Below are positions 1-12,100 of a DNA stretch of 64,000 nucleotides, piece after piece. Within the stretch, counting starts at the first letter, position 1, and every line of letters begins with the position of its first letter. The stretch is from contig NC_069093.1 in the NCBI RefSeq assembly GCF_947172395.1, forward strand, positions 17,416,487 through 17,480,486, in the 5' to 3' direction. The DNA is from Bicyclus anynana (taxonomy: Eukaryota; Arthropoda; Insecta; Lepidoptera; Nymphalidae). The notes below the pieces were generated by a model. It was given only the letters and a program-made list of their open reading frames with translations. It had not been told where the DNA came from and ran no database searches. The position numbers and the translations under genes were made by a program.

Positions 1-29
1 GCTTGTGCTATTTTATTCCGTTGCTTTTA
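1..29 (+). repeat. Left copy of a 29-bp direct repeat (possible LTR U5 end)
   Basis: The first 29 bases (starting gcttgtgctattttattccg) recur exactly at 6306-6334, after which the two copies diverge. Identical sequence ending abruptly at both edges of a 6.3-kb unit is what the 3' ends of two LTRs would look like, with the left LTR mostly outside the window. The bases after the left copy (tcagaagtgggat) could be a primer-binding region, but I cannot match them to a tRNA with confidence. Alternative: a chance remnant of a dispersed repeat. Confidence 0.45.
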
Positions 30-3000
30 TCAGAAGTGGGATGTACCTACGAACACGATGTCATTACCTACATTAAAGTCGATCTACAGAAAGAAAATGT
101 AACGGCATTTAAATGAAGTGTGAATTTGGGAAACAGTGGTTTACATTACGAGAAATGCGATAAAAATCATACGTGTGTACAACCATTAAGTATGTATACC
201 ACTGACGGCTATGGGACGCACGCCGCACTGGTCCCGGTAAAAGTATTTATGCGATGTCGGTTGTCGATGCTTACAATATCTAACAAGAATGAAGAAACGT
301 AAACGTAACACACTTATACCATGTTGACGATATTTATGAGCAAAACAGTTAAACAGTCCAACAGCACTCATAAGAGGATATTATTTGAAAAACTGCGAGA
401 GAACAGAGAAGAACGTGTAAATTAATAACAAAATACAAAGATGCATGTGTGGTGTTAGCTGCAGAGTTATATGAGATGGAATCCTGTTGGTTTGACGGAT
501 GAGAAATACCAATGATGTCTAAATATATTAAACTAGGTGTCTGGTGAGTTTTATTATTTTGATTAAACAGCCTCATAAATTATTCAGTTGTGACGAATAT
601 GAAATAAAATTACAAAGAATAAATAATCACTAGGTGAAACTAAGTATGGTTGATAGGTTGTCAGTTTGTCTGGCTTATTGTCAAAACATTTTTGTTAGAT
701 GACTATATCTAGGAAACCAAAATCATTTAAGTGAAAAGTACACACACACACACACACATACACACTGCTCAAGAAATTAACGTATGAAGACAGACCACTC
801 TAGGGTTGTTAGGATGTAGGACACTGGCATAATGTAATATTGAGAAATCTTAATTATAGAACTACATTACATCCGTTGCTGACATGGGACTAAAATGAAT
901 TAACTAAAATATTGTTTTTTTTTGTGCCTGTAACTTCAAACTATACATTTGTTATATGTGAGTTTTTATGACTGAATAACATAAAAATTAAAAATATATG
1001 AAGTTTTATGTAATGGTTCAAGTATTATTTTAGGCCTTGATGTAGGTACCTGATAACAAGTTTTGAGACAGCTATTACAATATTTTCAGATAGGATTTGC
1101 TTAGATATATCATTATGTAGATTACTGTATGTACTTAATATAAATTTTTTTAAATCTTTTAAGAAATTGGATTGATAGATTTCTTGAAAAATAAATTTGT
1201 AGTTATGTTTGAAAACCTATTTAACTATTCAAGCGTTGACAACATGCCTTCAGCCTATTTAGTATAGAACAGTTATTAACAATCTGCAGCAACACAGTAA
1301 ATGATTCTTATCCATGAATATTATTATATTCGGCTTATCTACAAGAGTACTAAGAGATATTATGATATTCATCTTAATGAAATCTTATAATTAATTAAAT
1401 TGGAGATTTTTTTTAGGGTGATATTAAAAAGTTACTTGTGTGACAATTGAGTAATAAATAATTAATTATAATAATATCATTGATCACAAATTGTCTTAGA
1501 GCCCAGTCTGTATGGACTTCAAGTAAAGAGACACAGATTGCCATAAATAGGTTGTAAAATATTTGTCTAAGACATATTTTGACAGTTTTGTGGGTGGGTG
1601 ACGTTGGGCTCTCTTTTCATTAATGGTCATGTGCAGATGTATAGATTCTACATACAAGTAAATTAACCATACTATTGCTGTTGTTTTAGATTCAATCAAT
1701 CAGTTTATTATTTGCAGATACACTAGTGTATTTAATCCATGTCTCATTTGTTTATTTCTAGCATTTTATTAGATTGCAACATTTTGTATAATTATGAAAA
1801 TTAGTAATTATTATGGGGTTGTGGTTAGAATTATATATTCGGATGGTTACAATGATATGTGCATAAGGTTTTAACTAGGGTATACTAGTACACTAAAGGT
1901 AAAAAAAAAAAAAAAAAAAAAATTAGAAAATTCCTTGGCCAACATATTAAGTGGTATAGGTTTTGAATATAGATTTGTATTGGGTCCTTAGGTAGTCAGC
2001 ACATTTGTGCATCTACAAAGTGCACGCCACCGAGTTGTTGGTACCTGCATGCAACTGATGGGTGGTCTGCATCAAGTATGAATCAATATAGAGACTTAAA
2101 TCATTACATTAGTAAAATAATTAATGGATATAGCCAAAAAAAAAAAAAAAAAAGAAATTTAACAGAATTAAAAAAAAGAATATACTAAAATTAATGAATA
2201 GGTAAAACCTCTGATAGCAAACTAGAGGTATATAACAAAGGGGGTGGTCTGGTCTAAGACAGGTTTATGCTACTATTATTACAAAAAAGGGGGTAGTCTG
2301 AAGATAATTATACAATACATAGTCAAATATCATCTTTTCTTATCTAGTGATAACTACTAGGATTGGATTACATACTAAAATTATTACAATCATAAATCGC
2401 AATATTTTCAAGAAGTCTTTATTATCATTAAAAAAAAAAGCATTTCTTTAAGAGAAAGAGTCTTTTGTCTGAATTAAAGTAAATTGATAGATTAACACAT
2501 GTTTAACATTTTATTTCATTTTATGTACCGGGTCTAAGGTTCATTCAATTATAGACTGATTTTCTCTTGGATGCTAGGTATGCTAGTTATGTTAAATTAA
2601 ATTATTTGTCAAACAAGTATGATATTTATCTGAACGATTAAGTGACTGAGCTATGTGATACTGTGTGAAAATATTTGATTACAGATCCGAGATGCATGGA
2701 TATTGATTGATGAATATGGGATATATGAGATTCTCATGATAATCATCGGGTTGAACACAGCCCTATTCGACAGTTGACCCAAATCACAAAGATGAGAGAA
2801 GTTACACTATGTATTGATAACACACGATTTAAATTTAGTATTTTTATTTATGATATGATGATATTATAATTATGTATTATATTGAGAGTTATTAGTTTTG
2901 ATATCATATATACATATATTTTAAATATTTGCTCACATCCATGATGTTATTCATTAATTATGACTTACTGATGACGATTTGTGTTTTGGTAAAATTTTAA

Positions 3001-4083
3001 TATAAGGATAGATGTATTACACAGGCCGACACGATTTTCGTTGTCCAAGATATAATTATTTTTTTCCTACTGATTTTGTAGTGCTGATTACGAAATCAGA
3101 CCTAATTTTATCATATCACATCAGATTTTTAGTAAAATTAATATATTCGCTAGTTTTGATTTTTCAGTGAAATTTTCGAGTTTTGGCACTCTTTCTTTGA
3201 ATTAAGCAACCTCTCATGAGAAATTACTTCAGTTATAACAACGACACACCTATTTGTAACGCGTTTCGTGGAAATAAGCTGTTATAGTGCCTTTGTTAAA
3301 AAAAAAATATATATATATTTTAGTTAATGGTTTTTTTTGTTGTTGGAAAACGTCTGATAAACATAACGTCTTCTATAAAGTGTCACAATAGTCCAGATAT
3401 ATTTTGTTACATTTGTTGAAACTTTATGATTCTAAGCAAAAACTGAAAAATTTGTGGAAAATATGTATAATAAATATGTAGCTTCTTTTGACTTCAAAAT
3501 ACAAATAAAATCGTGGACTCTGCAGTTTGTACTAATCGTGTTGAACAATTAAGGCAGTGGACACTGGACATACAGCAAAAGACAATCTCTACCTTTTGGT
3601 ACTACCTATGATATAGTGAAAGCAAGACAATCATACAGATATTGTTATTTTTGCTGTATGTTAGAAGCTTTTAAAGTAAAATTTGTTTTCCTTTTTGTAA
3701 AAAAAAAATTGATGTGATAGAGTAATTGTGCAGGTATTTTTGTGTTCAACATACTATAAATTACTGATAATTTTTACTGAAATCAAAACAACGTTCAAAA
3801 AGTATTCATTTGTCGGCCGGTGTTATCGATAATATTTTAGATAGTATTATAGTATAGTAGTGTTCTGACGACTAATATACCGTTATTTGTTTTGTGAATG
3901 ATTATGGATATATTTGTTGTATAATAATTTCTCTATTGATTATTACACAGCAAAATAAAATAAATAAATAAATATAAAAAGATTCCAACGAATTGATAAA
4001 CTCCTTTTTTTTGAAGTCGTTTAAAAATGTATGTATATGTATTTATATCTGATTTTATATTTTGATTATCTTCTATCACATGT
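30..4083. other. AT-rich noncoding stretch, no gene seen
   Basis: No reading frame longer than about 75 codons and no recognisable protein motif. It contains simple repeats only: a (CA)n run near 740-768, an A-run near 1901-1921, another A-run near 2137-2154, and an AT run near 3300-3320. If the direct repeats at 1-29 and 6306-6334 are LTR ends, this would be the interior of a large non-autonomous LTR element without gag or pol. Confidence 0.6.
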
Positions 4084-4521
4084 CATCTGGAAGTCTAACA
4101 CGATCATGAAGTCCTGTAACTATATTAGTTCTGAACTTGATGGTGAGGGGTTCGGTGCAGATGCAACACATCATCTGGAAGTCTAACACGATCACGAAAT
4201 CCTGTAACTTTACTAGTTCTTGACTTGGTGGTGAGGGGTTCGGTGCAGATGTCACACATCATCTGGAAGTCTAACACGATCACAAAGTCCTGTAACTTTA
4301 CTAGTTCTTGACTTGGTGGTGAGGGGTTCGGTGCAGATGTCACACATCATCTGGAAGTCTAACACGATCACAAAGTCCTGTAACTTTACTAGTTCTTGAC
4401 TTGGTGGTGAGGGGTTCGGTGCAGATGTCACACATCATCTGGAAGTCTAACACGATCACAAAGTCCTGTAACTTTACTAGTTCTGGACTGGGTGGTGAGG
4501 GGTTCGGTGCAGATGCCATGA
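4084..4521. repeat. Tandem repeat, five copies of an 88-bp unit
   Basis: The segment starting catctggaagtctaacacga recurs at 4084, 4172, 4260, 4348 and 4436, a constant 88-bp step. The first copy is the most divergent, and copies 3 to 5 are almost identical, so expansion is recent at the right-hand side. Short open frames on the minus strand here are by-products of the repetition. The motif gtcatctggaag is shared with the neighbouring 157-bp array. Confidence 0.95.
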
Positions 4522-4861
4522 ATCGATGATGACGAATTTGACAAATATAAATAATGTTTTGAAATGATGAAAATAGATAAGTTGATTGACAAAAGCTTCA
4601 CATGAACATTATGTTTATTTATAATATGTATCACTCTTATTCTTATTTAACATTTTTATGATAAAAGTATATAGAAGAAATCAAGAATTTCATTATAGTT
4701 TGATTGGATTCTTTTAAATAACTCATGGGATGCTGTGTGATAATTAATTATAAAATTTTATTGTTAACATTGTTCTATTTATAGTTGATATTATAGTAAT
4801 GTCATAATTTCATGATATTCTTGTGTTGTTTGGGGACAAACTTTTAGTAAGGATGGCCGAA

Positions 4862-5324
4862 TATTAGAAGATAAAGACATTACATTTGTAAATATTACAT
4901 ATCGTCTATGCTTTAAATTAATCTACTACTCTGTCTAAGTTAATTACAATATTTAATAAGTCTCTGTCTAGAGTAAAGCTCCCTCTTGTCATCTGGAAGC
5001 TCAGACAAATATTAGAAGATAAAGACATTACATTTGTAAATATTACATATCGTCTATGTACTTAATGCTTTAAATTAATCTACTACTCTGTCTAAGTTAA
5101 TTACAATATTTAATAAGTCTCTGTCTAGAGTAAAGCTCCCTCTTGTCATCTGGAAGCTCAGACAAATATTAGAAGATAAAGACATTACATTTGTAAATAT
5201 TACATATTGTCTATGTACTTAATGCTTTAAATTAATCTACTACTCTGTCTAAGTTAATTACAATATTTAATAAGTCTCTGTCTAGAGTAAAGGTCCCTCT
5301 TGTCATCTGGAAGCTCAGACATAC
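4862..5324. repeat. Tandem repeat, three copies of a ~157-bp unit
   Basis: Units beginning ttagaagataaagacattac start at 4864, 5012 and 5169 (steps 148 and 157; the first copy lacks 9 bp, gtacttaat or its equivalent). Each unit ends in a segment containing tcttgtcatctggaagctc, related to the start of the 88-bp units upstream. Just before the first unit (4829-4862) is a stretch, tttggggacaaactt...ggatggccgaa, that recurs in similar form at 5993-6028. Confidence 0.93.
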
Positions 5325-5992
5325 ATAAGACCTACCTCGCTAGATGTTGTTTTTTTTCGTCAAAGTACATGATTTACTTGTATGATCTAATGCGATTATA
5401 AGAACTGTCTCTGTAGAATCGAAGTTTCATAGTTATAACTTTATATTAACATAACTTTTAGTTTAGTTTAGGAATGACAAAATGACAGACAATTTTGTCA
5501 TGAATTTGGGTAATTGGACTGAATCTGGAAGTGATTGAAGATTGAATTTATTTCAAATTTGTAAAAACAAGAATTAGTTTAACTGAATTTAAGTGTTTGG
5601 ATTTTTATCAATAGAATCACTATCAAAATCTGTATAGGTCTGTATTCACAATTTGTAAATATTGAATGAGAAATCTGTTAAACTATAATTATATTAATTC
5701 TTAAAGAATAATTAAATGTATTGTAGGGTGTTTCAACATATTGTTAAATCAAGGTTTAAAATTAGAAAATATCTGTAATGACAAAATTGAATTTTACTAC
5801 TTGTAAATCAGTGAATTTAGCAAGTAGTAATAATAATAGATTAATTGGGACTCACTTTTGTTATAATTAGAAATTATTGGAGAATTAATGAGTTGTGGTA
5901 ATAAACATAAATTAAAATTTTAAATACTATGAGACATAGTTCAGTGAATCTTTATAATAATGTAATGTTAGAATTTATTTGTGTTTACAAAG
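5325..5992. other. AT-rich noncoding stretch
   Basis: No gene, conserved motif or clear repeat seen. Base composition matches the rest of 1-6300. Confidence 0.5.
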
Positions 5993-6028
5993 TTTGAGGA
6001 CAAACTTGTGTAGTCAGTATGGCCGAAT

Positions 6029-6334
6029 GTTAGATTTTTAATTATTTAAATAATTATAAATACATAAGACAACATATAAAAACTCCTTCTTCCAGATAAA
6101 TGTTTTAATCTGTACTGTTTATTAATGATTATGGTTTTATTCTGAGGTTGGTAGGGTATTGTGATATATACTCTATGGAAAAAGGAGGCGAACATGTGAA
6201 TATGTGGCGAAAAGTAAATTTAATTAATGTATTATCCATCTACCAAAGTAACGATTTGTTTAAGAATGAGTAATAAGTTATTTGAAATACAGTTTATACA
6301 TTCCAGCTTGTGCTATTTTATTCCGTTGCTTTTA
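6029..6334 (+). repeat. Candidate right LTR of an ORF-less LTR-like element
   Basis: The candidate LTR starts at tgttag (6029), preceded by gaggacaaacttgtgtagtc...tatggccgaa (5993-6028). It holds a TATA-like ttataaatacata near 6050 and ends in the 29-bp block shared with window position 1. Only the last 29 bp can be compared with the other copy because the rest lies off the window. There is no canonical CA at the right boundary, which weakens the case. Confidence 0.35.
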
Positions 6335-6352
6335 CTATATACATATAGTAAG

Positions 6353-7476
6353 CAGAGATGTACAAAATGGTTTTAAAAAAGTACAAAATACTTTTGAGAT
6401 TTACTATTTCAAATGCAAAATACCAAATAGGTTTGCGTTTGGTATTTTAAATGCTAAATGCAAAATAGGTATTTTCAAAATAAAATACCTTTTGATCAAA
6501 TCACAGATAATTTGTATTTATCATGAGAAATGGAGACAGCCGAACAAAAACGTTCGTCATAATGTTCGTCGTTTTCGTGTGACATTGTCACTCGTCAAGA
6601 CTAAAGGCGCGCACTTTGACCAACGAAGAAAAAAAATAAAAAACCAGCCTAGCACGTGTCGGGCCACGCGCAGAGTAGAGTTCCGTAGATTGAATGAGCA
6701 GTTTAATTCCTTATGTAATGCACAAAAATACCGATAACAGCTTCTCTCTTCTACCACACCATGTGATAGAAGATAAAAAATTCATCCTCACTTTGCATGT
6801 AGGAAAGAACCCCAAAAACAACGTTTTTTCGAAATTTCTTTTTACTACTGTATAAATGTAATTAATACGCATGCATATCCATACCAAATTTCAGCTTTCT
6901 AGTTTAAACAGACTCTGAGATATCTTATTTTATTTGCAGCTTTGCCTTTTTAATTAACTTATAATTTATTTTTAATTAATAATTTTAACCTAAAAAATTA
7001 ATTTTAAAGATTTTATTATATGACTTTGTTTACATTTTAATATACACACTCATGCTAATTTACAGATTTCTAGTAATTATAGTCACTGCGCTAAGCCGCG
7101 GACGGACGAACGGACGGACAGACAGACGGACATAGCGAAACTATAAGGGTTCCTTGTGGACTACGGAACCCTAAAAAGCCCTTTTTAGGGTTCCGTACGG
7201 CGCAAGGCTAGCAGGCGCCTCTATTGGTCAAATTCGGCAATACAAGCGTCATTCGTTCATTTCGTTTTCTTTGACAGTTAAGTTAGCAAAATTAATCACA
7301 AATTATTTTGCATTTTGAAATGAATATTAAAAATACAAAATACATCTCGAAAGGTATTTCAATAAAATACAAAATGCTTTTTACTAAAAAGCATTTAAAT
7401 GCAAAATACAAAATAGGTATTTTGCATTTTGTATTTGCATTTTAAATAGAAGTATTTCAAATAAATCACATCTCTG
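6353..7476. mobile_element. Non-autonomous hAT-like element, ~1.12 kb
   Basis: The left end reads CAGAGATGT and the right end reads ACATCTCTG, its inverted complement. The flanks are atagtaag (6345-6352) and ataataag (7477-7484), an 8-bp target-site duplication with one mismatch. An 8-bp duplication and CAG-type ends are hallmarks of hAT transposons. Both ends are followed by AT-rich segments made of aaatgcaaaata-type words that could form long hairpins. No transposase frame is present. The interior (about 6640-7180) carries another common lepidopteran repeat, recognisable by cacgtgtcgggccacgcg at its start and ctacggaaccctaaaaa at its end, preceded by a cggacggacagacagacgg run. Confidence 0.6.
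7162..7197. repeat. 16-bp perfect inverted repeat with 4-nt spacer
   Basis: TACGGAACCCTAAAAA (7162-7177), spacer gccc, then its exact reverse complement (7182-7197). It is best read as two copies of the same repeat 3' end lying tail to tail inside the hAT-like element. Confidence 0.8.
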
Positions 7477-7484
7477 ATAATAAG

Positions 7485-7795
7485 GCAGCAGAGGCTGTAA
7501 TTATCAAACAGCACGTATGCCATACGACGTATTATGACACATTTACATACTTTGACCACAATTTCTGAAAATGAATTTGCACCTTTGCCTGTTTTCCATA
7601 TGATGACATTTTGATACGCTTGCCATTTTTGCACAGTTAGCGAAGTGCGTGCGTGTTTCTGTTACAGATTTTATTGTCAAAATTATTCAAATAAAAGAAT
7701 TAAATGTTTATTTTATTATATTTTATCACACAAAGTAGATTTTTTTTCTGACATACAAACTCTTTGCTAAGATTTTATTAAAAAGTACCTTTCGT
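7485..7795. repeat. Dispersed repeat, copy A
   Basis: It begins gcagcagaggctgtaattat and shares a long colinear match with 8750-9118. Shared words include ttgcctgttttccata, gatgacattttgatacgctt, agcgaagtgcgtgcg and ctttgctaag. The two copies are in direct orientation about 1.26 kb apart and differ by substitutions and small gaps. Family not identified. No coding capacity. Confidence 0.7.
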
Positions 7796-8749
7796 TTTTA
7801 GACGGATAATAAAGGTTTTATATTATTTACGAGTACAGTACACTAGCGGACGCCCGCGATATAAGATACATTACGATATTGAAATTGGTAAAATAATAGC
7901 TGATACTTTACGAGCAAATGTGTTAGAGAAATATATTATTGATAAAATCAGCTTCAGCACCCATAACAAAGATTGTACGCTTACTTTGGGGCTACGTAGT
8001 GATGTGTGTAGTGTATTGTTTAAGTACCTACATTTATTTATTTGTTTGATATCTCAGATCAAACATGACTTGCGTTCGGGCTACAGGCACAGAAAACATA
8101 TGTACAAGTACAGGTTCGAGTCCAGTGAAAGGGGACCTGAACACCCAACACGTATCTATTGCAATTAACTTTCTTCTTTACAGAAAAGATAATATTTCCC
8201 TTTTAACTTCGTGACATAGTGCGCTTTGCCTAGTTAGACATATTCACTAGAGCGGGTTGGCTATTCAATTACTTCTATTCAGCTTTGAAACCTTTCTACA
8301 AATTACTGACTTCGACACGACTATTGTGAGTGTGTGTGTAAGTGTGTGTGTGTGAGGCATTCAGTGGAACGAGGATAAGCCAATTAGTTGCTGCATTCTT
8401 TCATGTTTGCTGCTTATAGTTCACTCATTTACTCGGAAGAGTGGAACTAATAGGAACTGATTGATCAGTGTACACGTACGATAACTGTTATCAGTTGTCA
8501 GCGGCGCTGGTTCTACTACACATTACTGGGAAACGTCTAGTTATTTCATTCCTTTTTTTTACTCGACTGCGTTATGTTTCTAGCGCGTATCTTGTATGTA
8601 TGTATGTAACTATGTAATATTCTTTATTACCTCATATCTTCCAAACCGCTGAACGGATTTACGTAGTTAATATATCGTTAGTATAACTTGATAGGTGTGT
8701 TCTTAGATAGGTGAAATAAAAAATAAATAATGCAAGCTTTAGTAAGGAA
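7796..8749. other. Noncoding stretch between the two dispersed repeats
   Basis: No gene seen. It contains a fragment resembling the common moth repeat start actagcggacgcccgcga (near 7842), a GT-rich run near 8328-8353, and a degenerate LINE/SINE-like tail near 8590-8680 (cttccaaaccgctgaacgga). Confidence 0.4.
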
Positions 8750-9118
8750 GCAGAGGCTGTAATTATCAAAGCGCACGTATGTCATACGACATTTTATAAC
8801 ACATTTGCGAGGAAACACACTTTGAACACACTTTCTTAAAATGAATTTGCATCTTTGCCTGTTTTCCATAAGATGACATTTTGATACGCTTGTCATTTTT
8901 GCACAGATAGCGAAGTGCGTGCGTTTTTTAGGCAAAAATACAGTTGTTACAGATAAATGGTTACAGATAAATGTTTGTCATTTATTGTCAAAATTATTAA
9001 AATTAAAGAATTAAATGTTAGTTATTATATTTTATCTCACAAACTTCATTTCGTTCATAAAATGTTGAGCAGTTTTCTGTCATAAAAACTCTTTGCTAAG
9101 TTTTAAAAAAGTACCTAT
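8750..9118. repeat. Dispersed repeat, copy B
   Basis: Direct-orientation partner of 7485-7795, starting gaagcagaggctgtaattat. It carries the same internal landmarks and is slightly longer because of insertions near 8810 and 8940-8980. Confidence 0.7.
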
Positions 9119-12100
9119 TAAGTAATGCAGACTAAAATCATTTTATCCAATATTGGTCCCGACTGTTTTCTATTTGCTTTCTACTAATTCTGGACTGAGC
9201 TTTTTTTTATATTTTATACACTCGGGTTTTTTATTTTTTTATTGTTTTATTTATTATTCAGAGAGAAAACGAGTACAATAAGAAACTTAAGTTATCCCAA
9301 TAACTACACAAATCATGCCCACGTGGAATGGTATTGCCGTAAGGCAGCCGGGCTGCTGCTTTGTCCAAACGATGAGCCAGCCCTTCAGCCTAGTCACCAG
9401 TCGAGACAACCAAAAGCGTTAGCTTTTAGCGTTTTCTGTTCTGTGGAGGCAACTAGAGGCGCGGTGAAATAATTCGGACAATTCTTTGGCACTTCTTTTC
9501 ATTTCTGGGAGTCCAGGGATTTCAATTCTGGACTGAAAGATCTAGATATCCATAATATTACAAATTATTTAGATTTATATACACCGCTTACACACAGTCG
9601 AAAGGACTGAGGTGACGGAGGTGTACCCTGTGCGAGCCAGCGTCACACGCCACACGCCACACGTCACACGTCACACGTCACACGTCAGCCACCCGTCGGT
9701 CTGCAGTGTACAGAGTGATAACGAGCGCGGGCGGAGACAGTTAAGCCGGAAAAGAATATAGATAACAATCAACTTAGAGCCTAAAGGCCAATAAACTGAA
9801 AGGCCTGTTTCAACACCTCAGTTTATTGTCGCATGTAGCTAATCAAACGGCCTGTGCTGCAGGAATTTAATAAGATATGCCTACATTTTTATTGTTTCCG
9901 GGTAATTGACTCAATATCATAAACATCGAGGTATTTTGTAGAATGTATAGAACCATCGTTAATATTCATCTGATTTAGTCGCCCTAGACTTACTGGTTAA
10001 TAAAAAAAATATAAGTTCCGTTTTTGTACTAAGTACGTTCGGAATCCTAACAACCAACGTAGCCACAGATCAAACTTGTTTATTCTTTATATAAAAGGAA
10101 AACGAGATATAAGAAGTTAACACTTGCTTTGCTTCATCAAACTGTCCTGTTCAGGATTACGCACTCGTTGGGTACATTGTTATTCAAAATAGGTAAGTAG
10201 TAAAACGAGACGGTACCTTAATAATATGTCGCCATATAACGTCGGTATGTCAATAGAAATGGGACGTCTGTCTAAGTTTTTAACTTAAAAGCATTATAAT
10301 TACGTCATAGTTACTTTCTGTGCAGGTAAATAGCTGTAATTTGTCATGGTTATAATTAGTTAAGCGTTGGTGACGCATACAAGTTGTAAAATAAAATCTC
10401 GAAACAAGTAATCGAGTAATATCGACTGACGTTCGAAACTATAGACTTTTGTTTATCACAACGCGCTTCAGTTAGCCTTCATCCAACCATTTCCTCCTTT
10501 GACGATATATTAATAAAAAGCTTTCCTTCCAAGATTAATCTTGCAAACAGAAACTGAAATTCTCTCTGTAGGTGCTCAGAGAAGCTCAGCTTCCTCCGTA
10601 CGGTGGTAGACATTCATTGTGGGACAAAGATATCTCCCATTATGAATAGATTAAACGTAAGTGGACGATAGATCACCGTTATTTGTTTTATAGTTTAGGA
10701 AAAGTAACTGTATGGTGACAAAGATTTTGAATTTATTTTGGATTTAAATTTTTGTTTTTCATCTGAAATCAGTGTTTACAACATTGTAACAGTAGAGAGG
10801 AGATTCGGAGTGTAACCGCGCCTGCCGTGGGGGACTCGGGGTCATTGTGTCGCAGTCCGCACTCTGCAACGATCTGAGATCACGGCTATACGTTAGCGGT
10901 GTTTACGAGTGAGTATGTTCGGTGACTGAGATCATGACTAGAACGTCGACATAGTGCGCATTCTGAGGCGCTTTACACTAGCGGACTTCTTAACTCCGAG
11001 CTGCTTTTGGCAATTTGTCGGAAGAAGGAAAAGTTCAATATTTCACAGCCAAACCGACCTAAGATCTCTGACTGGCGGAGCATAACACAAACGACTCAAA
11101 CGAGGCAGCGGGCACAACGTACCAATCAATAACTGCTGAACGATTAGCGTATCGGAAACGCGTGGCCGAAGCCAAGTATCGGAATGCAGTTACAAATTAA
11201 AGCAATTAAGCCCTGTGCGAGTGTGCAGTGCCGGTGGTAGAGTCACCATACACACACAAAGGAGACACCCAGTCTCCATACAAACTCGGACCCAAATTTT
11301 ACAAATGATACAGCTGACAATTGCGTAAAAATTAGGTCAATTTTCAAAACTCATGAGGCAAATTTTCAAAGAAATCTATTTTTGCCTAATCAGTTAAATT
11401 ATATTGTTTCAGGTGGGCAATAATTCGTATATCTTTGACATACAATTCATTCCATTATCTGTGTCTAACTGATAGGCGATTGTTTTATTACGGATTTGAC
11501 ACTAACTTGACATATTAACTAATCAAAAAACGTCAATGACATCTCATTCATTAATTGACTTTGACATTGACAGGCCGCGTTTGCAAAGTGAAATCAGTGA
11601 AATACGCATCATAAAGGATATCATTATGTATTCACTACGATCGGAGTGAAAATAATAAAATCTGATTATTATCCCTGTTAGCGAATATTATTTCGGCTGA
11701 AATTTTAATGGAATGATCTAGTAAAATATAAGTACAAGATTTTTGGTACATTTTTTATTTCTGTATTGTTTTGAAGAGTGGGTCATACAGACATCTCCTA
11801 TAACATGAATGTATGCATACGCAAATATGGATATGTGTCTAATTTCGATACTTTTTTCGGCCACCTCCCAGCGCTCTGCACATTTGACGGTGCACTTGAT
11901 GTTTGCAACCGGCCGCTGGCGCTAACGCAACGACAGGATTTAATATCACAGGCTGGCGCTACGTTACACAAGCGCGTTTAAACTAAGCCTACTTTGGAAT
12001 GTCAAACTTTGAATTGAGTAGCTAGCTCGAGTTAGAACGTAGGTACCTCAGTAGTAGTAGGTACATCAAATGCGCATGATTACCTGTTTGGTGGTGGTAT

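Noticed and set aside
4084..4521. CRISPR array or repeat-protein gene
   Set aside because: The 88-bp units are head-to-tail with no unique spacers, and the minus-strand frames contain only repeat-derived peptide.
6282..6737. 151-codon plus-strand frame
   Set aside because: It crosses the candidate LTR end, the target duplication and the hAT-like terminus, and no domain is visible.
9790..9827. Terminator-like inverted repeat (aataaactga / tcagtttatt)
   Set aside because: A 10-bp AT-rich stem with a long loop in AT-rich DNA. No gene ends here, and it could easily arise by chance.
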